DNA of 64,000 nt from Pseudomonas sp. KU43P (GTDB lineage Bacteria > Pseudomonadota > Gammaproteobacteria > Pseudomonadales > Pseudomonadaceae), in assembly GCF_033095865.1 (NCBI RefSeq), contig NZ_AP019365.1, positions 564,001 to 628,000 of the forward strand, read 5' to 3'. The translations under genes and the position numbers were made by a program. The notes beneath the pieces are model-generated. The model saw only the letters and a list, made by a program, of their open reading frames with translations, made no database searches and was not told where the DNA came from. The stretch's first letter is position 1. Each line of letters opens with the position of its first letter. Positions 20,663-29,621 of the stretch are shown piece by piece.

Positions 20663-22597
20663 GTGTCTGCCATCCTCTCACTGTTACGAAGCCGCCTGTT
20701 GCGGCCTGTGTTTGTTGCCTTGGGTATCGCCCTTTTGGTGCAGTTCCTGTTTGCCGTTGCGCTGACCCGAAGCACCATCACTGCGCTTGAGGCCGACCTG
20801 AGCCAGCGTCTGGGCAATGACAGCCGCAAACTGGCTGGCGAGCTGGAGCAAGCCGGGCAGCAAGTCCGCTCTGGCCTGGAAGGGCTCTCCAGCAGTACCC
20901 GTCAGCGCCTCAGCGCCGGGCTCTCCGAGCGTCTGCAAAGCGAGCAGCAGCAACTGCGGGCCACGCTGGAGAAGAACCTCAAGGACTCCGCCAACGACAT
21001 GGCCGAACTGCTGGCCTCGGTCGCTCCGCGGGCGATCTGGGACAACGATGTGCCGACGCTCTCCGACTTCGCCCGCCGCGCCCAGCGCAACCCCAACGTG
21101 CTGTTCGTGATCTACGACGACGCCCAGGGCCAGCACCTGACGCGCTACCTCAACCGGCAGAACCCCATCAACCAGGGGCTGATCGAGAAAGGGCAGGGCG
21201 AGCGCGCGCTGGACAAGGTGCTCGATGCTGCTCGTCGTGACCCTTCGGTGTACTTCGTCGAAGCCTCGATCAACCCTAACGGTGCGGAGATCGGCAAGGT
21301 ACTGATGGGCGTCTCCACCGCGGGTGTGGACCAGGAGCTCAAGGCCCTGGACCAGCGTTTCAATGCCTTGATCGCCAGCGGCGAACAACTGGTGGGCGAC
21401 AGCCTCGGTGCCGCTGCGGCGGACAGCGGCAAAGCCCTGCGTGATCGGTTGGAGGCTGCGCAGAGCAGTGCCACGGCGATGCAGGCCAATACCGCACAAA
21501 CCGTGCGCGATGCCGCGGGTGAGCTGCGCTTTCGCTTCGGCCTGGGCCTTGTGCTGGTCGGCCTGGGTGTCTTGATCGCGGTTGCCGTGGTGCTCGGTCG
21601 TCGCGTGCTGAGCAAGCTTCGATTGCTGGTAGACGCCCTCGATGACCTGGCTGCTGGCGAAGGCGACCTGACCAAGCGCGTCAACCTGGACAGCCGCGAC
21701 GAAATCGGCGACATGGCCTCGGCGGTCAACCGTTTCGTCGACAAGCTTCAGCCTATCGTGCGTGAGGCCGGAGAAGTGGCGCAGCGTACCGGCGTCGAGA
21801 TCGGCACCATGGCCCAGCGCAACGCCGGTGCCGATGCGGCCGCAGCATTGCAGCGCGATGAAGTGGCGGCGAGCTTGCGTGACCTGTCGAGCATGGCTGA
21901 CGAGGCCCAGGCCGAAAGCCATGCGATGAAGGCGGCGCTGCAGCAGGTGGTGGACATTCGCCAGGCCACGGACGAGAACAGCCGCACATCGACACAGTTG
22001 GCCGGGCTGATCGAAAACCTTGCCGGCCAGGTCGACGCTGGCTCGCACGTGATCGAGCGGTTGGCCAAGCAGAGTGAACAGATCGAAGTGGTGCTGACCG
22101 TGATCCACGGTATCGCCGAGCAGACCAACCTGCTGGCCCTCAACGCCGCCATCGAAGCCGCACGGGCGGGCGAAACCGGGCGCGGCTTCGCCGTCGTGGC
22201 CGACGAGGTGCGCGCGCTGGCGAGCAAGACACAGAGCTCCACGGGGGATATCCAGGCGCATATCTCGGCGCTGCAGAAGGGGGCCAAGGAGGCGGTCGAC
22301 ACCATCAGTCAGGCCGGCATGAAGGCCAGCGAAGGGCTGCTCGTGCTGCGTGACAACGAACGACGCCAGCAGTCGGTGCAGGTGGCGGTGGAGCAGGTGC
22401 ACGCGGCGATAGGCCTGGCCACCCGGGCAGCCGAGCAACAGGCGCAAGGTGCGCAGGCCGTGCGCGGACGAGTCGAGAACATCCACGCCCAGGCCGAACG
22501 CTCCGCCGAGGTGGTGATGCAGACCACCGCCAGCAGCAAGGTGCTGGATGACCTGGCAGCCCAATTGCGCGCCAGCCTGGGGCAATTCAGGGCCTGA
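20663..22597 (+). CDS. Methyl-accepting chemotaxis protein
   Basis: About 644 residues from GTG 20663, chosen because GAGG lies eight bases upstream; an ATG at 20645 would add six residues without a ribosome-binding site. First membrane helix about 12-34, a periplasmic ligand domain of roughly 280 residues with long helices, second helix ([20 protein letters not shown]), HAMP domain, and cytoplasmic signalling domain with the hairpin tip [20 protein letters not shown]. The ligand cannot be deduced. A weak sigma-28-like -10 (GCCATCAA, 20622-20629) lies upstream. Confidence 0.9.
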   Translation: MSAILSLLRSRLLRPVFVALGIALLVQFLFAVALTRSTITALEADLSQRLGNDSRKLAGELEQAGQQVRSGLEGLSSSTRQRLSAGLSERLQSEQQQLRATLEKNLKDSANDMAELLASVAPRAIWDNDVPTLSDFARRAQRNPNVLFVIYDDAQGQHLTRYLNRQNPINQGLIEKGQGERALDKVLDAARRDPSVYFVEASINPNGAEIGKVLMGVSTAGVDQELKALDQRFNALIASGEQLVGDSLGAAAADSGKALRDRLEAAQSSATAMQANTAQTVRDAAGELRFRFGLGLVLVGLGVLIAVAVVLGRRVLSKLRLLVDALDDLAAGEGDLTKRVNLDSRDEIGDMASAVNRFVDKLQPIVREAGEVAQRTGVEIGTMAQRNAGADAAAALQRDEVAASLRDLSSMADEAQAESHAMKAALQQVVDIRQATDENSRTSTQLAGLIENLAGQVDAGSHVIERLAKQSEQIEVVLTVIHGIAEQTNLLALNAAIEAARAGETGRGFAVVADEVRALASKTQSSTGDIQAHISALQKGAKEAVDTISQAGMKASEGLLVLRDNERRQQSVQVAVEQVHAAIGLATRAAEQQAQGAQAVRGRVENIHAQAERSAEVVMQTTASSKVLDDLAAQLRASLGQFRA

Positions 22598-22609
22598 GGT
22601 CGCGTCCTA

Positions 22610-22697
22610 CCCATCGCCGGCAAGTCGGCTCCCACCGGTACGGCGTAGATTTCGGATTTGCGCTTTCCCCTGTGGGAGCCGGCTTGCCGGCGATGGG
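22610..22697. repeat. REP pair
   Basis: Arms at 22610-22635 and 22672-22697 carry the REP core; the left arm has one mismatch (AAGTCGG instead of AAGCCGG). It lies just after the chemoreceptor stop. Confidence 0.85.
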
Positions 22698-22769
22698 CCG
22701 CCCAGCGGCCCCGGTACCCAATGCCGCTTTGCTAAGCTGTCGGGCGACCCATGACAAAAGGATTTGTAC

Positions 22770-23261
22770 ATGCCCGCCCAACTGCTCGCCGCCCCAGTCG
22801 ACCTGGACTTCCTGCACAGCGACAGCGTACCGCTGACAAAGTCGCTGACCGCCCTGCAAGCCTACTGTGCCATGACCTCGCATGTCCCAGGCTGGCTGGC
22901 CACGGCCTTTCGCATTCGTGACGTCATCTCGCGTCGTTTCAATGTGGCCGAGATTCAGGGCTTTTCTCCCCGCAGCCCCGAGTCGGTACCAGAAGTGGGC
23001 GAGTGTCTGGACTTCTTCACTGTCGAGGCCATCTGCGACCAGCAACTGGTGCTGACCTCGCGCGATAGGCATCTGGCCGTCATGGTCTGCATGGATGTGT
23101 CGACAGGGGAGTATGGCCTCCCGCAGTTGAATGTGACCACCTCGGTGAAGTGCTTCAACACCTTTGGGCGTTTTTACATGGTGCCGGTTGGACGGGTGCA
23201 TGGCGTGATTGTGCGGCGGATGCTGGCCAACCTGCAGGGGTATCGTTTCGAGCGGCGATAA
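22770..23261 (+). CDS. DUF2867 domain-containing protein, intact copy
   Basis: 163 residues from ATG 22770 (AAGGA upstream; an ATG two codons earlier is less well placed). One domain, with the segment GECLDFFTVEAICDQQLVLT and an end VHGVIVRRMLANLQGY matching DUF2867 proteins of unknown function. It marks the left border of the T6SS cargo island: its 3' part is duplicated at 28574-28821, also directly upstream of an hcp gene. Confidence 0.75.
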   Translation: MPAQLLAAPVDLDFLHSDSVPLTKSLTALQAYCAMTSHVPGWLATAFRIRDVISRRFNVAEIQGFSPRSPESVPEVGECLDFFTVEAICDQQLVLTSRDRHLAVMVCMDVSTGEYGLPQLNVTTSVKCFNTFGRFYMVPVGRVHGVIVRRMLANLQGYRFERR

Positions 23262-23492
23262 GAAACAGATTCTTACCTGATAAATCAGAATTTTTACCCG
23301 ATTTTGTAGGTAATTTCCGAGATTTTGCTTTGGTGGGTGCGTGCTATTGCGTGGCTTGGCACAGGGGAGCTAGTGTCAACCGGACCTTAGGTGACAGCGC
23401 TAATCCGCCGTCATCTTTTCAGGCGCAACCGCAAGACGACAATGTCAGAGCGTTGTCGTTATCAGCCCAAACGTTACCAAGGAGAGGTAAGC
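23262..23492 (+). other. Leader region of hcp copy 1, conserved with hcp copy 2
   Basis: No gene seen. The stretch from about 23300 (TTGTAGGTAATTTCC) to the hcp start aligns by eye with 28873-29053 upstream of hcp copy 2 (TTGTAGGCTATTTCC and onwards), so leader and promoter were duplicated with the module. AAGGAGAGG at 23479-23487 is the ribosome-binding site for the ancestral start at 23493. No clear sigma-54 or sigma-70 hexamers were found. Confidence 0.5.
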
Positions 23493-23502
23493 ATGGCTTT
23501 CG

Positions 23503-23982
23503 ATGCTTACTATTCAAATTACTGAAATCGCTGGTGAAGCGCTGGACGAGCAGTTCACCAACTGGATCGAGATTGCTGGCTACAAGTTCGGCGCCAACCA
23601 GAGCACTTCTGCCACCGCAAGCTCCGCAGGCGGTGCATCATCAGGCCGCACCACCCTCACCAACTTCTCCTTCACCAAGTACCTGGACAGCGCCAGCTGC
23701 AAGCTGCTGGAGGCCAGCTGTGCCGGTAAGCACCTGAAAGAAGTGAAGTTGGTGCTGTGCCGTGCGGGTGGCGACAAGCTCAAGTACTACGAAGTGGTCC
23801 TCGAAGAAGTGATCATCGCCGACTACGCCCAGAGCGCCAGTGCCGGGGTGCCAATGGAGGTGGTGCAGCTGAATTACGGACGCATCAAGACCACCTACAC
23901 GCGGCAGAAACGTCTCGACGGTAGCGCCGGCGGCAACGTGACCGGTGGCTGGGATCGCATCAGTAACAAGAAATATGCGTGA
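23503..23982 (+). CDS. hcp: Type VI secretion tube protein Hcp, copy 1 (5' frameshift)
   Basis: The ancestral start at 23493 (MAFDAY, well placed behind AAGGAGAGG) runs into a stop after ten codons because of one extra T at about 23511. From 23493 to the stop is 490 bases, against 489 in the intact copy 2, confirming a single inserted base. The downstream frame opens at ATG 23503 and gives 159 residues that match copy 2 over nearly the whole length (GYKFGANQSTSATASSAGG, YYEVVLEEVIIADYAQSA, TTYTRQKR). Hcp hexamers form the T6SS tube and carry effectors. Whether the 23503 start is used, with its poor spacing of about 15 bases, is unknown; a sequencing error is also possible. Confidence 0.85.
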   Translation: MLTIQITEIAGEALDEQFTNWIEIAGYKFGANQSTSATASSAGGASSGRTTLTNFSFTKYLDSASCKLLEASCAGKHLKEVKLVLCRAGGDKLKYYEVVLEEVIIADYAQSASAGVPMEVVQLNYGRIKTTYTRQKRLDGSAGGNVTGGWDRISNKKYA

Positions 23983-23991
23983 GGTGCGACC

Positions 23992-24969
23992 ATGTCCGAG
24001 GCACGTAGCTACATTAATCCACACGCGCAGTCCTATGAGTCGCTGAAGGCCGATACACCCATGAACGCGAATCAGCGGGCCAAGTTTGATGTGTTGAATG
24101 CGCATATCGTTAACAGCGTGGTTTTTCCCGGAGAACTGGTAATTGTTGGTGACCCGACGACGCCGTCTTGCACCAGTCATGAGGCTTATCTCATGGGGCG
24201 AGCTGCCGGTATACATCTTGATATCGAGCTGAATGGTGGCGGTGTTGATGATTTTTTTCTCGACAACTTTGAGTTTCTACAAAGTCTGCTAAGCCATGCA
24301 GCAATGGGGGCTGGTGCAGCTACTGACGGTTGGGCAAGGCATATGGGGATGATCAAGTCGACGTTGGAGCAGATTGAGCAATTGCATAGATCTCACTTAA
24401 GCGACGGCCAGTTCAGAGCCCGTGATGAGTTTTATGCTAAGAGAAGGTCATTATTCATGAGGCTGGGTAAGCAGCTCGATAAAGCCGCTGCATTCGGATC
24501 GGGTTTGCGGAACCAAGGAGCAATAAAGCGAGTTTTGGGGATATCGACCAAAAGCTATCTTAGTTCAGGTGAGATATCGAGATATGCCGAGAAGGTAGCT
24601 GGGGTTGCTAAAGCTACGAGTCTGATAAAAAAAGGAGTATACATAGGCTTGGCACTAGATGTCGCTGCAACAGGTTTGGCGATTCAAAGAGCATGTACCC
24701 TAGGTAGAGAAGAAGACTGCAGGAAGGCCAAGTTTGTTCTAGGTGGTGGTTTGGTTGGAGGGGCAGGAGGAAGCATTATTGGCGGTTCGCTCGCGGGAGC
24801 AGCATCCATAGGGCTATGTTCGGTGGTATTTGGCATTCCTACAGTTGGAACCGGCGCTGTAGCATGCGCTGTGGTTGGCGGAGCTATTGGTGGTAAGTAC
24901 GCTGGTGAGAAGGCTAAGGAAAAAGGTGAGCAGTGGGGTGAGCTTATTTATGAGCAGGTGAGCCCTTGA
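23992..24969 (+). CDS. Putative T6SS antibacterial effector with C-terminal glycine zippers, copy 1
   Basis: 325 residues, starting nine bases after hcp. No known enzymatic motif was recognised. N-terminal part (1-115) contains GELVIVGDPTTPSCTSHEA, followed by a charged helical middle (115-215). The last 100 residues hold a long glycine-rich hydrophobic stretch (GGGLVGGAGGSIIGGSLAGA near 255-275, then GAVACAVVGGAIGGKYAGEK), a glycine-zipper pattern seen in pore-forming toxins. The gene order hcp, effector, small membrane protein resembles T6SS effector-immunity units, and the architecture recalls Tse4-type pore formers; this is inference. Codon and base use is visibly lower in GC than in the flanking core genes. 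The stop overlaps the next gene. Confidence 0.65.
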   Translation: MSEARSYINPHAQSYESLKADTPMNANQRAKFDVLNAHIVNSVVFPGELVIVGDPTTPSCTSHEAYLMGRAAGIHLDIELNGGGVDDFFLDNFEFLQSLLSHAAMGAGAATDGWARHMGMIKSTLEQIEQLHRSHLSDGQFRARDEFYAKRRSLFMRLGKQLDKAAAFGSGLRNQGAIKRVLGISTKSYLSSGEISRYAEKVAGVAKATSLIKKGVYIGLALDVAATGLAIQRACTLGREEDCRKAKFVLGGGLVGGAGGSIIGGSLAGAASIGLCSVVFGIPTVGTGAVACAVVGGAIGGKYAGEKAKEKGEQWGELIYEQVSP

Positions 24970-25346
24970 CGGATTTTGAAATTCAATTGCTCGGGTTGTT
25001 ATTTTTTTTAGTATCAATCGTGTCATTTGTTGTGCTGGTTTATATATCGCTTCGCTATCTGGATCGCATTGAGTCACTGTTGTCTAAAAGCCGCTTTGTG
25101 ATGGGTAATAAAGCGGTGTATTCTCGGGCCGGTCCGTTAGGTAGGGTGATGAGAATCTGTACTATCGCAGTGTTACTGATGATGCCTCGCGTATTTGCCT
25201 GGCGAGGGCTCGCGGATCTACAACAAGTAAAGGACTTTCCGTATCGGATGCGTTGTGTGCTTGTGACGGCTTGGGGGGTGGCAGTAATTTCTCTGATTGC
25301 TTTCGGCAGTATTGATTATCTCGAACAATTATTTCGAGGAGGCTGA
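24966..25346 (+). CDS. Putative immunity membrane protein 1
   Basis: 126 residues from a TTG start that overlaps the effector stop (TTGA), implying translational coupling. Two membrane helices (about 6-28 and 95-113) flank a loop with RYLDRIESLLSKSRFV and YSRAGPLGRVMR. It is homologous by eye to the proteins at 25492 and 30521, which occupy the same place after effector genes. Inner-membrane immunity proteins are what a pore-forming T6SS effector would need. The function is inferred from position and topology only. Confidence 0.6.
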   Translation: MTDFEIQLLGLLFFLVSIVSFVVLVYISLRYLDRIESLLSKSRFVMGNKAVYSRAGPLGRVMRICTIAVLLMMPRVFAWRGLADLQQVKDFPYRMRCVLVTAWGVAVISLIAFGSIDYLEQLFRGG

Positions 25347-25371
25347 GTTTCCGTTCACTTATGTTCAAGGC

Positions 25372-25461
25372 CGCATAAGCCAGCAGCAACAGCACGGTGG
25401 TTTGGTGCAGTGCCGCACGTAGGGCAGCGAGAACACCACCAGCGACAGGGCGATCACCAGG
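25372..25461 (-). pseudogene. Fragment 1 of the iron ABC permease gene
   Basis: About 90 bases that align with 32198-32287 of the intact permease gene in the same orientation (shared GCATAAGCCAGCAG and the exact run CCAGCGACAGGGCGATCACC). It is an internal piece, not the 3' end, and lies just after immunity gene 1. It ends abruptly at a junction with the effector-tail remnant. Confidence 0.8.
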
Positions 25462-25497
25462 ATTGGGGGAGATTTTGTATGAGGCGGTGCGATGAGT
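25462..25497 (+). pseudogene. Remnant of the 3' end of a lost effector gene
   Basis: The frame ending at the TGA at 25495-25497 reads LGEILYEAVR, matching the last residues LGEVLYEVLQ of effector copy 2 before the same overlap with its immunity gene. The rest of that effector is missing, having been replaced by the permease fragment. Confidence 0.65.
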
Positions 25498-25866
25498 AAC
25501 TTGCACCTGGCAGTGCTTGGTGTGGTTGTAATTATTTCGCCGTTTATGATGTTTGGTGTGTGGATATTCGTTGCGTACCGATATCTGGACCGTGTCGAAT
25601 CAATCTTGTCAAATAGCCGAATGGTGGCTGTGAATCGAGAAATATATTCTCATGCAGGGTTGCTCGGGAAAGTTATGCGCCTAGGGTCAATTTCTGCAAT
25701 GCTATCAATGAAATGTTTTAGCATTCGCAAGGGTCTACTAGGCAGCGATGACGTTAGTAAGGCTCCAGTCGACCTGCAGAGGCTGTTAGTGCGCTTGTGG
25801 ACTGTACAAATTTTTCTGATTGCACTGATTGTGCTGTTTTTTGTTTGGATAGAGTACTGGAGGTAA
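25492..25866 (+). CDS. Orphan putative immunity membrane protein 2
   Basis: 124 residues, two membrane helices (about 7-29 and 98-120) around YRYLDRVESILSNSRMV and AGLLGKVMRLGSISAMLSMK. It is closer to the protein at 30521 than to that at 24966. The ATG at 25492 overlaps the end of the effector remnant. No intact cognate effector precedes it, so it looks like a retained orphan immunity gene that could protect against siblings carrying the lost effector. Confidence 0.65.
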   Translation: MSNLHLAVLGVVVIISPFMMFGVWIFVAYRYLDRVESILSNSRMVAVNREIYSHAGLLGKVMRLGSISAMLSMKCFSIRKGLLGSDDVSKAPVDLQRLLVRLWTVQIFLIALIVLFFVWIEYWR

Positions 25867-25884
25867 GCTCGTGTGTCGTTCGAA

Positions 25885-25911
25885 AATCCAGGCTGCTCGC
25901 CAGCCTGGATT
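25885..25911 (-). terminator. Hairpin at the 3' border of permease fragment 2
   Basis: AATCCAGGCTG (25885-25895) and CAGCCTGGATT (25901-25911) form a perfect 11-bp stem with a 5-base loop. A similar hairpin (TGCCCAG...CTGGGCA, 31799-31825) follows the intact permease, so this is probably the copied terminator. Confidence 0.5.
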
Positions 25912-25919
25912 CGTTCTCA

Positions 25920-26203
25920 GGCCTTATTCAAATACATCCGCGTAGTCAGCAAATACACCGGCAACCCCGACACCACAATCAACAACGCCGCATAAGGCGC
26001 CGCCGCCGCGAACTCGACGTTGGCGGTATGCGCCCAGACCTCAGTGGCCAGGGTGGTCATGCCAGTCGGGCTGAGCAGCAGGGTGGCGGTCAGCTCCTTC
26101 ATGGCATCAAGGAACACCAATGCAAACGCCGCCGCCAGCGCCGGGAAGATGATCGGCAGAGTCACCCGGCAGAACGCCGCAAAGCTGCTGGAACCCAAGG
26201 TGC
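25920..26203 (-). pseudogene. Fragment 2: 3' end of the iron ABC permease gene
   Basis: Encodes about 95 C-terminal residues nearly identical to the intact permease (SSFAAFCRVTLPIIFPALAA through YLLTTRMYLNKA). It aligns with 31835 to about 32117 and is cut at its 5' side exactly at the IS66 left end (26204). It is the best conserved of the three fragments, so it is the most recent or was kept similar by gene conversion. Confidence 0.9.
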
Positions 26204-26248
26204 GTAAGCGATCCATAAACCCCACCCGTTACATGAAGGACGGGGAAA

Positions 26249-26509
26249 TCAGGTATTCGAGTCGGGCACCTGCCCCGCTTGAGTCTTTAACCCGAACAAC
26301 TGGTCAGCTAGCTGTCGGCCTCGCTCCAGCCCCTCCGCCGTCAACCAGATGGATTTGTTTCTATTAACTGGATCACTGATGAAACCCCTTTCATGCAGTC
26401 GATTCATGATCTCGAAGTCAAATCCTTTCCACGCGTTACCTTTGTCGGAGCTATAGGCTGCCAACAAGGCAAGCACTGCGTCTTCAATCAGTTTTTCGTC
26501 GTATTCCAT
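26249..26509 (-). CDS. DUF6429-like IS66 passenger protein
   Basis: 86 residues starting MEYDEKLIEDAVLALLAAYS, with a middle part GFDFEIMNRLHERGFISDP and SIWLTAEG. Small proteins of this kind are often found beside IS66 transposases in Pseudomonas. It lies inside the inverted repeats, downstream of tnpC. Function unknown; the WLTAEG segment has the look of a winged-helix wing, which is a guess. Confidence 0.65.
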   Translation of the reverse strand: MEYDEKLIEDAVLALLAAYSSDKGNAWKGFDFEIMNRLHERGFISDPVNRNKSIWLTAEGLERGRQLADQLFGLKTQAGQVPDSNT

Positions 26510-26576
26510 GGTCGTTACCCCGCTCTTGTCCTTCAAGCGCTTCGTAGGCCCCATCTGACCCACGATGGGGGAGCAC

Positions 26577-28109
26577 TTAACTATGTATTTTAGGCGTGCA
26601 ATTCCACGGCAGCAGCGCTTCGTAATCTTCCACGGAGGACGCCTGCGGCAGGCGTTCCAGTGCGTGGCGCAGCCACGCATAGGGCTCTTGGCCGTTGGCT
26701 TTGGCCGTCTCGACCAGGCTGTAAAGTTGCGCACTGGCCGTCGCCCCTCTGGGCGTGTCACTGAACAACCAGTTCTTTCTGCCGATGACAAACGGGCGGA
26801 TCGCACGCTCGGCTGCGTTGTTGTCGATCGGTAAGCAGCCGTGCTCGATGTAGCGTTCCAACTTGCTCCAGTTGCTGGCCAAGTAGCCGATGGCCTTGCC
26901 CAAGGCATTCTGCGTCGTGACCTGAGGTTGCGTTTTCTCTACCCAGCTTTTCAGCTGAGCCAGCAATGGCAGGCTGCGCTCCATGCGGGCAGCCTTACGA
27001 TCTTCATCGCTGCCGTCCTTAAGGTCGCGCTCGATGCCATACAGCTTGTTGATCAAATTCAGGGCGATGTCTGCGCGCCCGGTTTTACCCTTGGGCTGCA
27101 CTTTCTGCGCTTCGACGAACTTGCGGCGTGCGTGCGCCCAGCAGCCCAACCGCTCCACGCCGTCCTGTGCAGCTAGCGCGTTGTAACCGGCGTAGTCGTC
27201 GGTCATGACATAGCCGCGATAGCCATCCAACAGGCGCGTCGGCACCTCCTGCGCTCGGCTGGTGGCGTAGTCGAAAAGGATCACTGGCCGCTCAGGTGGG
27301 CCGCCGGTTTGCACCCACATCCAGGATTGGCTGCTGGGCTCACGACCCGGCTCTTTCAACACCTGCACACGCGTTTCATCACAGTGGATGATCCGACTGC
27401 TCAACAGGCTTTCGCGCATCAGATTCAGCAGCGGTTGGAAGTGCTCGCTGCATTGAATCACCCAGCGTGCCGAGGTTTGGCGCGAGATATCGATACCGTG
27501 GCGCCCCAACACTTTTTCGAAGCGATGAAGCGGTAGGCCGTCTACGTATTTGGTGGTGAGCAGCATGGCCAGCACACTCGGGCTAGCCATGCTCTTCTCG
27601 ATCACCTGGGCAGGCTTGTCCGCCGTTACGGGCGCTGACTCGCAGTCGCGGCAGCCATACACCTTGCGAACATGTTTGATGACGCGAATCTGCATCGGGA
27701 CGATTTCAAGCTGTTCGCTGACCTCTTCACCAATGGCATGTTTGCGGCAGCCACAAGCGCACGTCAGCTCATGCTCGGGCAGTTCGTGGACAACCTCGAT
27801 ACGCGGCAAATCAGCCGGCAGTGGTTTGCGTTTACCACGGCGCTTGGTCGGTGCAACGACTTCTTCGTCGCCGGCCTCATCCAAGGGTTCTGCCAGGCTT
27901 TCCGCTTCGTCGAAGAGCGGCAACTGTGGCGTCGCCGCATCGCCTGTCTGCTCGGTCTTTCGCCCGAACAGGCGCTGGCGCAACAGCGTAACTTCCTCTT
28001 CGAGATGAACGATCTTGCCCTTGTCGGACGCCCGCTCGTTGATCATCTGCTCAAGCAGTTGCTTGAGCAGAACAGGATCGTCAGGGAGGTCTTCGGGCAT
28101 GGAAATCAT
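26577..28109 (-). CDS. tnpC: IS66 family transposase TnpC
   Basis: 510 residues. Coiled coil and leucine-rich N-terminus (about 20-50), zinc-finger region with CACGCRKH and YGCRDC, then the DDE domain: [18 protein letters not shown] and the Glu in [20 protein letters not shown]. The IS66 C-terminal segment ([12 protein letters not shown]) closes it. It appears full length and uninterrupted. Confidence 0.95.
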   Translation of the reverse strand: MISMPEDLPDDPVLLKQLLEQMINERASDKGKIVHLEEEVTLLRQRLFGRKTEQTGDAATPQLPLFDEAESLAEPLDEAGDEEVVAPTKRRGKRKPLPADLPRIEVVHELPEHELTCACGCRKHAIGEEVSEQLEIVPMQIRVIKHVRKVYGCRDCESAPVTADKPAQVIEKSMASPSVLAMLLTTKYVDGLPLHRFEKVLGRHGIDISRQTSARWVIQCSEHFQPLLNLMRESLLSSRIIHCDETRVQVLKEPGREPSSQSWMWVQTGGPPERPVILFDYATSRAQEVPTRLLDGYRGYVMTDDYAGYNALAAQDGVERLGCWAHARRKFVEAQKVQPKGKTGRADIALNLINKLYGIERDLKDGSDEDRKAARMERSLPLLAQLKSWVEKTQPQVTTQNALGKAIGYLASNWSKLERYIEHGCLPIDNNAAERAIRPFVIGRKNWLFSDTPRGATASAQLYSLVETAKANGQEPYAWLRHALERLPQASSVEDYEALLPWNCTPKIHS

Positions 28110-28127
28110 GCCGCGGATTATACCGAA

Positions 28128-28487
28128 TCAGGCGACGTATCGAGGCGTCAAAACCTGATGCGGACGGTTGCGCCAGAGGTCGAAGCCGTCGAGTAGCCAG
28201 TTCAGTTCCTGAACGGTCAGTACGATGGCCACGTCAGTCGGATCGGGTGAGGTTTTGAACCGTTCGGAGTCCAGGCGTTTGAGCCAGAGGCAGAAGCCGT
28301 TGCGTTCCCAGTACAAGATCTTCACCCGGTTGCGCGGCTTGTTGAGGAAGACGAAAAGCACCGGGTCGAACACCGCCACTTTGATATCGAGTTCGACCAG
28401 CGCAGCCAGACCATCGATGGACTTTCGGAAGTCGACGGGCTTGGGGTAGAGGTACACTTTTTCGACTTTGGCGTCGGGTCGCATCAT
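28128..28487 (-). CDS. tnpB: IS66 family accessory protein TnpB
   Basis: About 119 residues from ATG 28487 (another ATG one codon later). Conserved IS66 Orf2 motifs: VYLYPKPVDFRKSIDGLAAL, LFVFLNKPRNRVKILYW and NGFCLWLKRLD. TnpB is required with TnpC for IS66 transposition. It ends 19 bases before tnpC. Confidence 0.93.
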   Translation of the reverse strand: MMRPDAKVEKVYLYPKPVDFRKSIDGLAALVELDIKVAVFDPVLFVFLNKPRNRVKILYWERNGFCLWLKRLDSERFKTSPDPTDVAIVLTVQELNWLLDGFDLWRNRPHQVLTPRYVA

Positions 28488-28573
28488 GGTCGGCGAACTC
28501 CAGAAAGAAATCAGGAGCACAGCATCGGGGATCAGGTAAGCGCTTTGAATGTGGGGTTCATGGAGCGCTTACA

Positions 28574-28821
28574 AAGTGGGTGAGCGCCTGGACTTTTTCA
28601 CCGTCGAGGGCATCAGCGATCAGCAACTGGTCCTGACCTCGCGTGATACGCACCTGGCAGTCATGGTTTGCATGGATTCCACCGCAGAGCGCGACAAGGG
28701 GCAGCGCTTGACCGTGACCACATCGGTGCAGTGCTTCAACGCCTTTGGGCGCTTGTATATGCTCCCGGTTGGCCTGGCCCATGGGCCTATCGTGCGGCGG
28801 ATGTTGGCAAACATCCGTTGA
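28574..28821 (+). pseudogene. Truncated DUF2867 gene, 3' part of copy 2
   Basis: From AAGTGGGTGAGCGCCTGGAC onward this matches the 3' half of the DUF2867 gene at 22770-23261 (FFTVEGISDQQLVLTSRDTH and PIVRRMLAN). The 5' part is replaced by the IS66 right end. It stands in the same position relative to hcp as the intact copy. Confidence 0.85.
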
Positions 28822-29053
28822 AGGATGCCCAGTGCAAAGAAACATTTATTTACGTAATCTAGGTGTGTTTGTCGGCGAACTTGTAGGCTATTTCCTAATT
28901 TGTCTTTGAGGCTCCGCGTACTATTGCGGTTGCAAGACTGGGCGACTAGGGTCGGTTGGGCCTCGGTGGCGCTTCGTGTCCATTGAGGAATACCCAAGGC
29001 GACGGTGTCCGAAACATTGTCGTTCAACCCAGTTGTGCCAAGGAGCGGTAATC

Positions 29054-29542
29054 ATGGCTTTCGATGCCTATATCAAAATTTCGGACATCAATGGCGAAGC
29101 GCTCGACGAGCAATACGCCGGCTGGATCGAGATCGTCGGCTACAAGTTCGGTGCCAACCAGAGCACCTCCGCTACTGCCAGTTCTGCAGGTGGTGCATCA
29201 TCAGGCCGTACCACCCTCACCAACTTCACCTTCACCAAGTCTCTGGATAGCTCCAGCTGCAAGCTGCTAGAAGCCAGCTGTGCCGGCCAGCACTTGAAGG
29301 AAGTTACGCTGGTCGTGTGCCGCGCCGGGACTGAAAAACTCAAATACTACGAAGTCGTTCTTGAGGAAGTGATCATCGCCGACTACGCCCAGAGCGCCAA
29401 TGCCGGCGTGCCCATGGAGGTCGTGCAGCTCAACTATGGCCGTATCAAGACCACCTACACGCGGCAGAAGCGCATCGATGGCGGTGCTGGTGGCAACGTG
29501 ACCGGCGGCTGGGATCGGATCAATAACAAGAAATACGCGTGA
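29054..29542 (+). CDS. hcp: Type VI secretion tube protein Hcp, copy 2 (intact)
   Basis: 162 residues from ATG 29054 with AGGAG eight bases upstream. MAFDAYIKISDINGEALDEQ opens the Hcp beta-barrel; the rest matches copy 1 almost completely. It is an orphan hcp, since no T6SS structural genes (tss, clpV, vgrG) are in the window, so it must work with a secretion apparatus encoded elsewhere. Linked effector and immunity genes suggest that Hcp carries this effector in its lumen. Confidence 0.92.
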   Translation: MAFDAYIKISDINGEALDEQYAGWIEIVGYKFGANQSTSATASSAGGASSGRTTLTNFTFTKSLDSSSCKLLEASCAGQHLKEVTLVVCRAGTEKLKYYEVVLEEVIIADYAQSANAGVPMEVVQLNYGRIKTTYTRQKRIDGGAGGNVTGGWDRINNKKYA

Positions 29543-29621
29543 GGTACGACCATGTCCGAAGCACGCAGCATTTATTAATGCGCAAGCGCAGTCGTATGAG
29601 TCTCTGAAGGCCGGCACGCCC

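Larger units (their letters stand above)
26204..28572 (-). mobile_element. IS66-family insertion sequence (2369 bp) without TnpA
   Basis: Terminal inverted repeats of 22 bases, starting GTAAGCG at 26204 and ending CGCTTAC at 28572, match at 20 positions. Inside, on the minus strand, are tnpB, tnpC and a small DUF6429-like passenger gene. There is no orf1 (tnpA). The flanking 8-mers CAAGGTGC (26196-26203) and AAAGTGGG (28573-28580) are not a target-site duplication. The left flank lies in a permease fragment and the right flank inside a DUF2867 gene, so the element sits at a rearrangement junction. Confidence 0.9.

Noticed and set aside
23370..23400. Sigma-54 promoter before hcp (TGGCAC at about 23357)
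   Set aside because: The -12 element does not match TTGC at correct spacing, and it is not kept in the leader of hcp copy 2.
25797..26207. Plus-strand open frame of 136 residues across permease fragment 2
   Set aside because: It reads the antisense of a transporter fragment.
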